From positions 248,001 to 312,000 of the forward strand of contig JBFNNX010000016.1 in NCBI GenBank assembly GCA_040791665.1: DNA of 64,000 nt. The letters run 5' to 3'. The DNA comes from Thiodiazotropha sp040791665. Lineage in GTDB: Bacteria; Pseudomonadota; Gammaproteobacteria; Chromatiales; Chromatiaceae. The notes beneath the pieces are model-generated. The model worked only from the letters and a program-made list of their open reading frames with translations. It did no database searches and was not told where the DNA came from. Shown one piece after another: positions 37,743 to 46,089 of the stretch. The translations under genes were made by a program, and so were the position numbers. The number at the start of each line of letters is the position of its first letter. Position 1 is the stretch's first letter.

Positions 37743-39179
37743 CTAACGCTTTGGGCCGATAAAGACACTATCCCTACTGCCTTTCAACAGCCGGCCGTCA
37801 TACTCTCCTTGTACTGTGAACTTGACCGGCGAGGTTTCAGCGGTCAACAACTCTTTCGGTACTCGAAGAAACACCGTCCGTGCCGTCACCTTTCCGCGTC
37901 TTGCCGTGGTCACCTGATCCTCATCCACCATGATCACACCTTCCAGTCCCTGTGCCGAAACTTTGACCGAAATATCCTCGGTCATCTTATTGAGAATCTT
38001 CAAGGTGTATTTGTTCTGGATGCTGCCATCACTCTGCAGCACGAACAGCGGCTGACGATCATGGATAACCTTCAACTCCAGCGGCGCCAGGGAGGTCAAT
38101 CCATAGGCAATACCCATCACGGCAGCCGACATAATCGCCGCATAGATCCATACCCTTGGCCGTTTGTAGAGCGGCTGCGGTTTCTTGTTCGCCTCCAGGG
38201 CCTCATAGGATTCATATCGAATCAACCCCTTCGGCCGACCGATCTTCACCATGACCTCATCGCAGGCGTCGATGCAGAGGGCGCACATGATACAACCCTC
38301 CTGTTGGCCATGACGAATGTCCACACCTGTAGGACAGACGGCAATACACTGTTTGCAGTCGACGCAATCCCCTGTGGTTCTCTCCTCTTCGGGTTGCCCT
38401 TTCTTGATTCTGCCCCGGGGTTCGCCGCGATGAAAGTCATAGGTGGGTACCACCGTCGTCTTATCGATCATGACACCCTGTATACGGGCATAGGGGCAGA
38501 GCCAGAAGCAGGCCTGCTCACGCATAAAACCCGCGAGGACATAGGTGCCTGCCGTAAACAATGCGATGGTGCCATAGGCGACCGCGCTGGCTTGCAAAGT
38601 AAACAGATCGCGCCAAAGATCGAAGGCGTCATAGAACCAAGCGACAAAGCTGATACCGGTTAGTACCGAGATAACGAGCCAAAGGAGATGCTTGGTTACC
38701 TTGATTCTTACCTTTGAGAAACTGATTGGCGCCTTTTCAAGTTTGCGCCGTTTTTGAGGCGAGCCCTCGAGCTTATCCTCCAACCAGGTAAAAACATCGG
38801 TCCAAACCGTCTGAAAACAGAAAAAGCCACAATAGACACGACCGGCCAATGCCGTGGCTACCGCCAACAAAAGGGCAAAGAAGAGCAGTGTCAGGGAGAG
38901 CATCCAGAAATCTTGAGGCAGTACGGTTATGCCTAGGATATGGAACTGGCGGTTGGGAATATCGAACAGAATCGCCTGCCGATCACCCCACTGAAAATAG
39001 GGCCCGATGAAAAAGCTGATCCAAACAGCGGCGCTCAGCCATTTGATATTGCGCCAGTACCCTCCCATACGCTTGGCATGAATGGTCTCCTCGCCGGTAT
39101 TGAGATGCCAATGCACAGACTCCGCATAAAGGTCATCCACCACAGACTGCCGGGCTGTCGCGTTTTCATTTCCGCTCAA
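37743..39179 (-). CDS. ccoG: cbb3 oxidase accessory protein CcoG (RdxA/FixG)
   Basis: A 478-residue polytopic iron-sulfur protein. I place the start at the TTG at 39179 because AGGAG lies 8 bases upstream; the longer ATG frame from 39251 has no such site and adds 24 unlikely residues. Several membrane segments surround a NosR-like CxxC-type part (GFFCFQTVWTDV, CFWLCPYARIQG). Two ferredoxin motifs follow: CVDCKQCIAVCP and CIMCALCIDACD. A periplasmic Ig-like C-terminal domain ends the protein. CcoG is thought to reduce copper for the oxidase. Confidence 0.92.
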   Translation of the reverse strand: MSGNENATARQSVVDDLYAESVHWHLNTGEETIHAKRMGGYWRNIKWLSAAVWISFFIGPYFQWGDRQAILFDIPNRQFHILGITVLPQDFWMLSLTLLFFALLLAVATALAGRVYCGFFCFQTVWTDVFTWLEDKLEGSPQKRRKLEKAPISFSKVRIKVTKHLLWLVISVLTGISFVAWFYDAFDLWRDLFTLQASAVAYGTIALFTAGTYVLAGFMREQACFWLCPYARIQGVMIDKTTVVPTYDFHRGEPRGRIKKGQPEEERTTGDCVDCKQCIAVCPTGVDIRHGQQEGCIMCALCIDACDEVMVKIGRPKGLIRYESYEALEANKKPQPLYKRPRVWIYAAIMSAAVMGIAYGLTSLAPLELKVIHDRQPLFVLQSDGSIQNKYTLKILNKMTEDISVKVSAQGLEGVIMVDEDQVTTARRGKVTARTVFLRVPKELLTAETSPVKFTVQGEYDGRLLKGSRDSVFIGPKR

Positions 39180-39348
39180 GGGATCAACTCCTGTGAAATC
39201 AGTGATGTCGTTCAGGGCAAAATGATAAATGCTAGCATAATTACACGCCAATGCGATTTATCAATACATTAGCATCAATTAAACAACCGTTCCCAATCAA
39301 ATTCCCAGCTGCTGATTTTAAGGGATCTATCCTTTACCCATAAAAAAA

Positions 39349-39364
39349 GGGGGGTTTCCCCCCC
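39349..39364 (-). terminator. Terminator after the cbb3 structural genes
   Basis: A run of six G (39349-39354), TTT, and seven C (39358-39364) forms a short GC stem. Reading the minus strand, it is followed by TTTTTTT (from the A run at 39342-39348). It ends the ccoNOQP plus small-gene transcript and separates it from ccoG. Confidence 0.82.
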
Positions 39365-39389
39365 TCGTTAAAATCGATGATCTATTAAT

Positions 39390-39515
39390 TTAGCTATTGT
39401 GCTTTTCGGCATCACTCTTAATGAGGCTTCTTACCTTGAATGCAAGAAAGACGACAATAACTATGGCTATTGCCACAGTTGCAATCGAACCCCAGAATAC
39501 TGCGTCTCCGTTCAT
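39390..39515 (-). CDS. Single-helix protein, possible CcoM-like cbb3 subunit
   Basis: A 41-residue ORF read by hand: ATG at 39515 with AGGGG 7 bases upstream, TAA at 39392-39390, and a terminator 26 bases later. The translation is one hydrophobic helix (VFWGSIATVAIAIVIVVFLA) with a basic end. It stands 98 bases after ccoP, in the same direction. CcoM of Pseudomonas stutzeri is a 36-residue single-helix subunit of cbb3 oxidase, and this ORF has the same size and topology. I have not shown sequence homology; the identity is inferred from position, size and ribosome binding site. Confidence 0.65.
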   Translation of the reverse strand: MNGDAVFWGSIATVAIAIVIVVFLAFKVRSLIKSDAEKHNS

Positions 39516-39538
39516 AGCAATCCCCTAACTCTTCTAGA

Positions 39539-39567
39539 ACCCTGTGCAGCCTCCTGCCACACAGGGT
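39539..39567. other. Hairpin between ccoP and the small gene
   Basis: ACCCTGTG (39539-39546) and CACAGGGT (39560-39567) form an eight-pair stem with a 13-base loop. No U-tract follows on the minus strand, so it is not a standard terminator. It may protect the upstream ccoNOQP message or limit read-through into the small gene. Confidence 0.45.
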
Positions 39568-39613
39568 AATGGTGGAAAAAATGCCTATTCAGTGAATAGT
39601 AATCCATCTTTAT

Positions 39614-40465
39614 TTACTGGCCGCCACCGAACTTATGTACATAAACAGCCAGCTTTTTGATGTCATCCTTTGACAATCTATCACCGAAATTCGGCATAAC
39701 GGCTTCACGTGTCTTCGGCTCGGTTACATCATTTACGCCATACTTGATGGTGTATTTGATGCTATCCAGCAAGTCCTGACCCTCATCGGGTGTGAAACGA
39801 TATATACCGTCGGTCAGGTTTGCCGAACCCAGGACAGCCATACCTTTGCCGTCCATGCCGTGACATGCGATACAGCCCTTTTGGGTAAAGTTGGGATCTG
39901 AAGTCGGATCGCCTGCCTGAATCGCCTTAGCCATGCTATCGATTTCTGCGTCAGACAATATCTTGCCATGTGCCGTCATGATACCTTTTCGGCCCATAGT
40001 AATCGTCTGCTCAATGGCATCGATATTACCGCCATAAAGCCAATCATCGTCAGCAAGCACGGGATACCCTGGGCCACCCTGACCACCGCCGCCATGACAA
40101 GCGGCACAGTTGTCGCCGAACAGTACCTTGGCTGAAGCCTCTGCATATTGAGAAAGGCCGGGTGCCGCCAAAATCTCCTTGGCTGACATACCTTTTATCT
40201 GAGTCTCGAACTCGGCACGGACCGCTTCCACCTCATCGACACCCTTAATGTACTCATCCATCTGAGTCCAGCCCATGAGGCCTTTGTTTGACTCATGACC
40301 AACTGGCCACATGGGGTAGAGAACACCGTAAACGACCCACCAGATCACAGAAGCCCAGAAGGCCAACATCCACCAACGCGGTGGGGGATTGGTCAACTCC
40401 CGGAGATTGTCGTCCCACACGTGTCCGGTATTGTTTTCACCCGGAAAAGAATTGTTATCCGCCAT
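39614..40465 (-). CDS. ccoP: cbb3 oxidase subunit III, CcoP (dihaem cytochrome c)
   Basis: A 283-residue subunit from the ATG at 40465, supported by GGAGAG 5 bases upstream; an earlier in-frame ATG lies within ccoQ. One membrane helix (WWMLAFWASVIWWVVYGVLY) is followed by two cytochrome c domains: CAACH at residues 120-124 and CIACH at 198-202. CcoP passes electrons from soluble cytochrome c to CcoO. The start overlaps the ccoQ stop by 11 bases, so it is coupled to the upstream genes. Confidence 0.94.
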   Translation of the reverse strand: MADNNSFPGENNTGHVWDDNLRELTNPPPRWWMLAFWASVIWWVVYGVLYPMWPVGHESNKGLMGWTQMDEYIKGVDEVEAVRAEFETQIKGMSAKEILAAPGLSQYAEASAKVLFGDNCAACHGGGGQGGPGYPVLADDDWLYGGNIDAIEQTITMGRKGIMTAHGKILSDAEIDSMAKAIQAGDPTSDPNFTQKGCIACHGMDGKGMAVLGSANLTDGIYRFTPDEGQDLLDSIKYTIKYGVNDVTEPKTREAVMPNFGDRLSKDDIKKLAVYVHKFGGGQ

Positions 40466-40667
40466 TTTTCTCTCCGCTATCAATTGCATCATCATCCATC
40501 GGGATAAAACGGTTCTTCTCCAGCTTCTCCCGATTTTTCGGACGTAAGGCGTAGAAATACACGCCTATCATGAGTAAGAAGGTGACCACCGTCATGATCA
40601 GGCCCACCCAATCACTGGTGGTCATCGCTTCCCAGTCAGTATGAAAATAGTCGCTGAAACTACTCAC
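40455..40667 (-). CDS. ccoQ: cbb3 oxidase subunit IV, CcoQ
   Basis: A 70-residue subunit with one membrane helix (WVGLIMTVVTFLLMIGVYFYAL), then RPKNREKLEKNRFIPMDDD, the usual CcoQ tail. I place the start at the GTG at 40667, inside the last codons of ccoO, with AAGG 6 bases upstream. The reading that begins further upstream lies inside ccoO and is unlikely. CcoQ stabilises the complex. Confidence 0.85.
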   Translation of the reverse strand: MSSFSDYFHTDWEAMTTSDWVGLIMTVVTFLLMIGVYFYALRPKNREKLEKNRFIPMDDDAIDSGEKNGG

Positions 40668-41373
40668 GATAGACCTTGTTCTCGTCAAGCTTTGCCATGG
40701 TCCCCAAGACCTGCAGGTATGCCACCATGGCATCCTCTTCAGTCTTGCCTACCAATTCTCCGTTGGCGCCGGCGATATCCTCGTCGGTGTACGGAACGCC
40801 CAGCAGTCTCATAACCGAGAAGCGTGCCGCCATATCCTTACCCTCGACCATATTATCTTTCAGCCACGGATAGTTGGGCATAACAGACTCCGGCACAACT
40901 GATCGCGGTGCGCGTAGATGCTTGCGTTGCCAATCATCGGAATATTTACCACCGAGTCTGGCGAAGTCGGGACCGGTACGCTTGGATCCCCATTGAAAGG
41001 GATGGTCGTACATGGACTCTGATGCCAGAGAGTAGTGGCCATAACGCTCTTTCTCATCGCGGAAAGGACGGACCATCTGAGAGTGGCATGTGTAGCAGCC
41101 TTCTCTCTGATAGATGTCACGTCCCGCCAACTCAAGAGCGGTGTAGGGACGTACGCCGTCACCAGGTTTATGGTCCTGGAGCGTCTGACCGGGCTGACGT
41201 TGCCAAACCAGTTCAGGTGCAGCATTGTGCTCCATGGTGGACTTCATAGTAAACAGCGGCACGATCTCGACGATACCGCCCACGGTAAGAGACAAAGCCA
41301 GGATAAGCAGAAGCAACCAAACGTTCTTCTCCATCTTCTCCTGGAAGCCTGTTGATTGATTTTCATTCGCCAT
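40660..41373 (-). CDS. ccoO: cbb3 oxidase subunit II, CcoO (monohaem cytochrome c)
   Basis: A 237-residue subunit. The N-terminal membrane helix is NVWLLLLILALSLTVGGIVEIVPLF in outline, the haem-binding motif is CYTCHSQM at about residues 93-100, and a methionine in VVPESVMPNYPW is the likely distal ligand. Its last codons overlap ccoQ. It starts 19 bases after ccoN ends. It is the membrane-bound cytochrome c of the oxidase. Confidence 0.95.
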   Translation of the reverse strand: MANENQSTGFQEKMEKNVWLLLLILALSLTVGGIVEIVPLFTMKSTMEHNAAPELVWQRQPGQTLQDHKPGDGVRPYTALELAGRDIYQREGCYTCHSQMVRPFRDEKERYGHYSLASESMYDHPFQWGSKRTGPDFARLGGKYSDDWQRKHLRAPRSVVPESVMPNYPWLKDNMVEGKDMAARFSVMRLLGVPYTDEDIAGANGELVGKTEEDAMVAYLQVLGTMAKLDENKVYRE

Positions 41374-41392
41374 TTTGCGAAACCCCCTTTAA

Positions 41393-42826
41393 TTAAGCAG
41401 TTGCCGCAGCGGTACGTGCTTGCTGCAGGCTACCTTCACTGGATGCTTTGGCAACGGTCATCAGAACGTTGATCAACATCATCACTGCGCCAAGCAGGAA
41501 GATCGCACCACCCACGGTACGCATGGCGTAGTATGGATGCATGGCTTCGACAGACTCAGCAAAGGTGTAGGCCAGAGTGCCGTACTCATCATAGGCACGC
41601 CACATCAAGCCCTGCATGATACCGGATACCCACATCGCAACGATGTAGATGACCGCACCGATAGTGGCAGTCCAGAAGTGAGCGTTGATCAGCTTCATGG
41701 ACCACATTTCGGTGTGGAAGGTACGCATCATCAGGTGATAGATGGCGCCAATAGCGACCATGGCCACCCAGCCCAGGGCACCTGAATGTACGTGACCGAC
41801 CGTCCAGTCAGTGTAGTGGGAGAGCGCGTTCACGGTCTTCAGAGACATGACCGGCCCTTCGAAGGTGGACATGGCGTAGAAGGCCAGGGACATGATCATG
41901 AAACGCAGGATGTAGTCGGTACGCAGTTTATCCCAGGCTCCGGAGAGGGTCATCATACCGTTCACGGCACCGCCCCATGACGGAATGATCATCGCCAGGG
42001 AGACCGCGGCACCCAGGGAGCCGGCCCAATCAGGAAGCGCGGTGTATTGCAGATGGTGTGAACCCAACCATACGTAACCGAACATCAGCGCCCAAAAGTG
42101 GATCACGGAGAGACGGTAGGAGTAGACAGGGCGACCGGCCTGTTTGGGTACGAAGTAGTACATGATACCCAGGAAGCCGGCTGTCAGGTAGAAGCCCACC
42201 GCATTATGCCCGTACCACCATTGAATCATCGCATCCTGAACGCCGGCGAAGGCTGAATAGGATTTGAACAGGTCAACCGGAACAGCTAGGCTGTTGACCA
42301 CATGGAGGTAGGTGATCATCACCATCATACCCAGGAAGAACCAGTTGGAGACATAGATGTGCGACGTCTTGCGGGTTGCCATGGTCATGATGAAGTTGAA
42401 GGAATAGACCAGCCAGACAACGGCGATCGCCAGATCGATTGGCCACTCCAGCTCGGCGTACTCCTTTGCGGTAGTGATGCCGAGAGGTAGGGTGATCACT
42501 GCAGACACAATGATCAGGTTCCAGCCCCAAAAGGTGAACCAAGCCAGTTTGTCACTCCATAGCCGAACGCCGCAGGTGCGTTGAACGCTGTAGAACGAGG
42601 TTGCCATCAGCGCACATCCGCCGAAGGCGAAGATGACTGCATTGGTGTGAAGCGGACGTAGACGCCCGAAAGTGATGTACGGTAAATCGAAGTTTAGAAA
42701 CGGCCATGCCAGTTCGGCGGCGATGTAAACACCCACCAATGCGCCTACGACAAGGTAGACTACGGCCATGACGGTAAACCAGCGTACAACTGCGAAGTTG
42801 TATTTCTGCTCGGCTGCGGCGTCCAT
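41393..42826 (-). CDS. ccoN: cbb3 oxidase subunit I, CcoN (catalytic)
   Basis: A 477-residue haem-copper oxidase catalytic subunit with about 12 membrane helices. Recognisable regions are RLRPLHTNAVIFAFGGCALM (haem b ligand histidine), QWWYGHNAVGFYLTAGFLGI (CuB histidine), and GHVHSGALGWVAMVAIG, which supplies the haem b/b3 histidines. It reduces O2 to water at the high affinity typical of cbb3 enzymes. It is the first structural gene of the operon; CRP/FNR-like sites lie 98-230 bases upstream. Confidence 0.96.
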   Translation of the reverse strand: MDAAAEQKYNFAVVRWFTVMAVVYLVVGALVGVYIAAELAWPFLNFDLPYITFGRLRPLHTNAVIFAFGGCALMATSFYSVQRTCGVRLWSDKLAWFTFWGWNLIIVSAVITLPLGITTAKEYAELEWPIDLAIAVVWLVYSFNFIMTMATRKTSHIYVSNWFFLGMMVMITYLHVVNSLAVPVDLFKSYSAFAGVQDAMIQWWYGHNAVGFYLTAGFLGIMYYFVPKQAGRPVYSYRLSVIHFWALMFGYVWLGSHHLQYTALPDWAGSLGAAVSLAMIIPSWGGAVNGMMTLSGAWDKLRTDYILRFMIMSLAFYAMSTFEGPVMSLKTVNALSHYTDWTVGHVHSGALGWVAMVAIGAIYHLMMRTFHTEMWSMKLINAHFWTATIGAVIYIVAMWVSGIMQGLMWRAYDEYGTLAYTFAESVEAMHPYYAMRTVGGAIFLLGAVMMLINVLMTVAKASSEGSLQQARTAAATA

Positions 42827-42895
42827 GAACCCCCCTCATAAAACTAAATTGAACAAGACTTTAAAATTTGACTTTTCAGAAAAGCCCTACCACTC

Positions 42896-42919
42896 CAATT
42901 GTGTCAAATGCCACAATTG
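42896..42919. promoter_or_regulatory. Perfect 8-bp palindrome upstream of ccoN
   Basis: CAATTGTG (42896-42903) and CACAATTG (42912-42919) are exact inverted repeats separated by eight bases. It sits 70 bases upstream of the ccoN start, in or near the likely promoter. The spacing suits a dimeric regulator. No specific regulator can be named. Confidence 0.4.
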
Positions 42920-42923
42920 CAGC

Positions 42924-42937
42924 GTGACATATATCAC
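42924..42937. promoter_or_regulatory. CRP/FNR-like site upstream of ccoN
   Basis: GTGACATATATCAC is a perfect inverted repeat (GTGA/TCAC with a central ATAT) and matches the CRP/FNR family pattern except that the outer bases differ from the FNR consensus TTGAT-N4-ATCAA. It lies 98 bases upstream of ccoN. It could bind the FNR-like regulator encoded next door or another CRP-family protein. Confidence 0.45.
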
Positions 42938-43041
42938 TCTTAAATGACTCAGATGTCAATACGAACATTAGAAAAATCTAATGACCCAGTATCGAGGTAA
43001 GGGATTGATGCTAAAAGATATTTATAGGCTCATCATATAAA

Positions 43042-43055
43042 TTGACATAGATCAA
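43042..43055. promoter_or_regulatory. FNR/Anr box between ccoN and fnr
   Basis: TTGACATAGATCAA matches the consensus TTGAT-N4-ATCAA at nine of ten defined positions. It lies 216 bases upstream of ccoN and 169 bases downstream of the fnr stop, in the same interval as another CRP/FNR-like site. It supports control of the oxidase by low oxygen. Confidence 0.62.
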
Positions 43056-43223
43056 CGAAAGTTGAAAAAAACACCATTTCCAGCTTTGCCGAGTATGGAT
43101 GATACAAGAAACGAGTTGTTTGGCGCAGACATCGGAGCAGCCCTGAATGGCTGGATTAGATGCAGACCGTCACAAAGTGTTTTGAAAACCACATGAGAAC
43201 CGATGCCTTCGAGGATGGGATAC

Positions 43224-43967
43224 TCAACGGGAAGCCGCGACTTGCTGCAATCCTTCCCAGCTGAGCAGCATTAGGCTCTGATTGCGCAGTCGGATCAATC
43301 CCTCTTTTTGAAACCTTGTCAGTACCCGACTAACCGTTTCCCGGGCAAGACCAAGATAACTGGCCATATCGCTTCTTGACATGCCCAAATAGAGCCTATC
43401 TCCACCCAGACCGCGTAGCGAAGTACGTAAAGCCAAGGCGAGAATGAAGGCCGCCAGACGCTGGTCCGCATTCTGCCGTATCAAAGAGGCGGTCTGGGAG
43501 TGATTCAATGCCACCTCCCTCCCGAGCATGTCGATCAGCGCACGCTGAATAGCCTCGGTAGAGCGTCCGCTTTCAGCCAGCCGGCCAATGTCCAATACAC
43601 ATACTGATCCTGCCTCTAGCGCCCTTACCGAGTAGGAGTAGTGTCGATTCGCCATCCCTTCGACCCCAATCAAGTCGCCGGGCAGATAGAATCCAACGAC
43701 CCGTTCCTGCTGATTGAGATCGGCTATCACGGCCTTAAATGATCCCGATTTTACGGCATAGACAGCCTTAAACGGCTGCTCGACGCCGAACAGCATCTCC
43801 CCCTTCATTACCGACTGTCGTCTCAGCAAGATGCCCGATGGCACTCCGCTACCCGGCTCTGCATAATCCAGAACCTGACACATGGGATCGAGGCCGCATT
43901 CTCTGCATGCCACCTCAAGCTGGCTCTCAAGATTTCGGGTATCTACAAGGCAACAAGACTTTTGCAC
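43224..43967 (-). CDS. fnr: FNR-type oxygen-sensing transcriptional regulator
   Basis: A 247-residue CRP/FNR regulator with the iron-sulfur ligand set of true FNR: Cys21, Cys24 and Cys30 at the N-terminus and Cys123 in GSVCVLDI, spaced as in Escherichia coli FNR (20, 23, 29, 122). The cNMP-fold sensor is followed by a DNA-binding helix-turn-helix with SDMASYLGLARETVSRVLTR, containing the E-x2-SR recognition pattern. A [4Fe-4S] cluster would sense oxygen and activate microaerobic genes, probably including the adjacent cco operon. Confidence 0.92.
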   Translation of the reverse strand: MQKSCCLVDTRNLESQLEVACRECGLDPMCQVLDYAEPGSGVPSGILLRRQSVMKGEMLFGVEQPFKAVYAVKSGSFKAVIADLNQQERVVGFYLPGDLIGVEGMANRHYSYSVRALEAGSVCVLDIGRLAESGRSTEAIQRALIDMLGREVALNHSQTASLIRQNADQRLAAFILALALRTSLRGLGGDRLYLGMSRSDMASYLGLARETVSRVLTRFQKEGLIRLRNQSLMLLSWEGLQQVAASR

Positions 43968-44018
43968 TGTTCAATTTATGCCGGAATTGAGTTTACGGTC
44001 ACCATATCAAGCGTTTCA

Positions 44019-45029
44019 TCACTTGAAGATCGACTCTACCGAAAAGCCGTCTCTCTCTAGGATATCACGCAGGCGCCTGAGAGCATCCATCTGGATCTGC
44101 CTGACGCGTTCGCGGGTTACGCCGAGTTCATTCGCCACCTGTTCCAGGGTTGAGTTTTCATAGCCATGAAGACCAAAACGGCGTTCCACCACTTCCCGCT
44201 GTTTATCGTTCAGTTTACTCAACCACCGGTCGAGATTGGCATTCAGCCCGTCATTCTGAATATCCACCGTCGGATCCATACTCTTCTCATCGGCGATGGT
44301 ATCGAGCAGTGGCTTGTCGGCATCCTTGCCGAATGGGGTATCCACCGAGGTTACGCGCTCATTTAGCCCCAGCATACGTTTGACTTCATCGATCGGCCTG
44401 TCCAGAAGATCGGCGATCTCCTCTGAACTGGGTTCATGATCAAGGGTTTGTGCGAGCTTTCTCGCGGCTCGCAGGTAGACATTTATCTCTTTCACAACAT
44501 GAATGGGAAGACGGATCGTGCGTGTCTGGTTCATGATCGCCCGCTCGATTGTCTGCCGGATCCACCAAGTGGCGTAGGTAGAAAAGCGAAACCCCCTTTC
44601 AGGATCAAACTTCTCCACAGCCCGAATCAATCCCAAGTTTCCCTCCTCGATGAGATCGAGCAGTGCAAGACCGCGATTCATATAGCGACGTGCTATCTTC
44701 ACCACCAGACGGAGATTGCTTTCGATCATGCGTTGTCTTGCTGACTGATCGCCTTTTTGAGCAAGCCTGGCGTAGTAGACCTCCTCTTCCGCTGTGAGCA
44801 GTTTTGATATCCCAATTTCATTGAGATAGAGCCGGGTGGCATCCATTTGCGCGTCGCCCGGTTCTGGTGATTTGATCTTCAAGACATCACTGATATCTTC
44901 CTCGGCTTTCTGCTCTACGATCTCTTCACTGTCATCGGCATCATCCGACAGGATAACTTGATCTTCCGCGAGATCATCAATGATCGGACTTTCATCCGAA
45001 TCATCAGGCTCTACAGGACTTTTACTCAT
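44019..45029 (-). CDS. rpoS: Stationary-phase sigma factor RpoS
   Basis: A 336-residue sigma-70-family factor of the RpoS group. Region 1.2 starts at MDATRLYLNEIG; regions 2.1-2.4 include LRLVVKIARRYMNRGLALLD and STYATWWIRQTIERAIMNQT, and region 4.2 has LEQVANELGVTRERVRQIQM. The first about 55 residues are acidic and variable, as in many RpoS proteins. It directs transcription in stationary phase and under stress. It follows nlpD after 122 bases, where the usual rpoS leader would lie. Confidence 0.93.
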   Translation of the reverse strand: MSKSPVEPDDSDESPIIDDLAEDQVILSDDADDSEEIVEQKAEEDISDVLKIKSPEPGDAQMDATRLYLNEIGISKLLTAEEEVYYARLAQKGDQSARQRMIESNLRLVVKIARRYMNRGLALLDLIEEGNLGLIRAVEKFDPERGFRFSTYATWWIRQTIERAIMNQTRTIRLPIHVVKEINVYLRAARKLAQTLDHEPSSEEIADLLDRPIDEVKRMLGLNERVTSVDTPFGKDADKPLLDTIADEKSMDPTVDIQNDGLNANLDRWLSKLNDKQREVVERRFGLHGYENSTLEQVANELGVTRERVRQIQMDALRRLRDILERDGFSVESIFK

Positions 45030-45151
45030 CTCACATCTCCATCAACCGAGACACACTTGGATTTGAAGCTCATCCGGGTTGTTCTCACAGCCATGAATTC
45101 ACTTCGAAGCATGTCCCAATCACCCTTGCTAATGTTGTGACCATTTAATAA

Positions 45152-46075
45152 TTATTTGCGCGGCAGCAATGGCAGAGGATTGATAGGCTTCCCCTGCCTC
45201 CTGACTTCAAAGTGCAGCATCGGTTGTCCGCCCCTGTTTGGTGATCCCATATGCGCCACTATATCGCCTTTGGCCAGTTTATCACCCTCTTTGACCAGCA
45301 GTTTACGATTGTATCCATAGGCACTCAAAAACTCCTGGTCATGTTTGATGATAACGAGATTCCCATATCCGACCAATCCCCCACCTGCATACACCACTCT
45401 TCCCGCCTCGGCAGCCCTTACGGGTTGCCCCAAATATCCCTGGATTCTAATTCCTTTTCGATTCTGATCTGATTTCGAAAATGTCTGTACTACTTTACCT
45501 TTGGTCGGCCATGACCAGCTTAACTTAATACGTTTCTTCACCTGCTTGGGTCCAGATTTGGCGACAGACTCCCTATTCGACGATTTGGCTCGGGACTTGG
45601 CAGCAGCCGTACCTGAGGCTTTGCCAGATAACGGTTTAGCTTCGCTTGCTGGCTTAGACCGTAACGGCGACCGCTCAGCCTGTGGGGTACGTTTTAGCGG
45701 CCGTGTTCTTGTTTCGGGTGGCTTCAATCGCAGACGCTGTCCCGGAAAGATGGCGTAATCCGGCCCTTTTATCCCATTCCAGGCCGCCAAGGAACTCAAA
45801 GACAGATAGTGCCTCCAAGCGATGGCATAGAGGGTATCCCCAGCTTGCACCAGGTAATATGTTCGAGACGTTTTGTGACGAACCGATGGTGACTGGTGCT
45901 GTTGTTGAGGCTCTGAATCCACCCGGTACGGTGGAGCTGGAGAACGGTTGTAGACAGGCGCACTGCCTCTGGACGAGCAGGCGGTCATGCTGAAAAGCAG
46001 GCTCAGCAGTAACATGAGACCGATTGACCCCTGTAGCAGAAATTGGTTTCGGCTTCTGACAAGCAGAGTTACGAT
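45152..46075 (-). CDS. nlpD: NlpD/EnvC-type LysM-M23 lipoprotein (amidase activator)
   Basis: About 307 residues. A hydrophobic signal ends in SMTACSS, a lipoprotein cleavage site. LysM spans YLVQAGDTLYAIAWRHYLSL, a long basic linker follows, and the C-terminal M23-like domain (GYLGQPVRAAEAGRVVYAGG, PMLHFEVRRQGKPINP) lacks the first His of H-x-H, so it is a degenerate peptidase that would activate amidases during division. The start is unusual: AGGAGG (46087-46082) is followed 6 bases later by ATC, not ATG, GTG or TTG. The next in-frame ATG would leave too short a signal. The start is therefore uncertain. Confidence 0.8.
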   Translation of the reverse strand: MVTLLVRSRNQFLLQGSIGLMLLLSLLFSMTACSSRGSAPVYNRSPAPPYRVDSEPQQQHQSPSVRHKTSRTYYLVQAGDTLYAIAWRHYLSLSSLAAWNGIKGPDYAIFPGQRLRLKPPETRTRPLKRTPQAERSPLRSKPASEAKPLSGKASGTAAAKSRAKSSNRESVAKSGPKQVKKRIKLSWSWPTKGKVVQTFSKSDQNRKGIRIQGYLGQPVRAAEAGRVVYAGGGLVGYGNLVIIKHDQEFLSAYGYNRKLLVKEGDKLAKGDIVAHMGSPNRGGQPMLHFEVRRQGKPINPLPLLPRK

Positions 46076-46089
46076 ACCTAACCTCCTGA

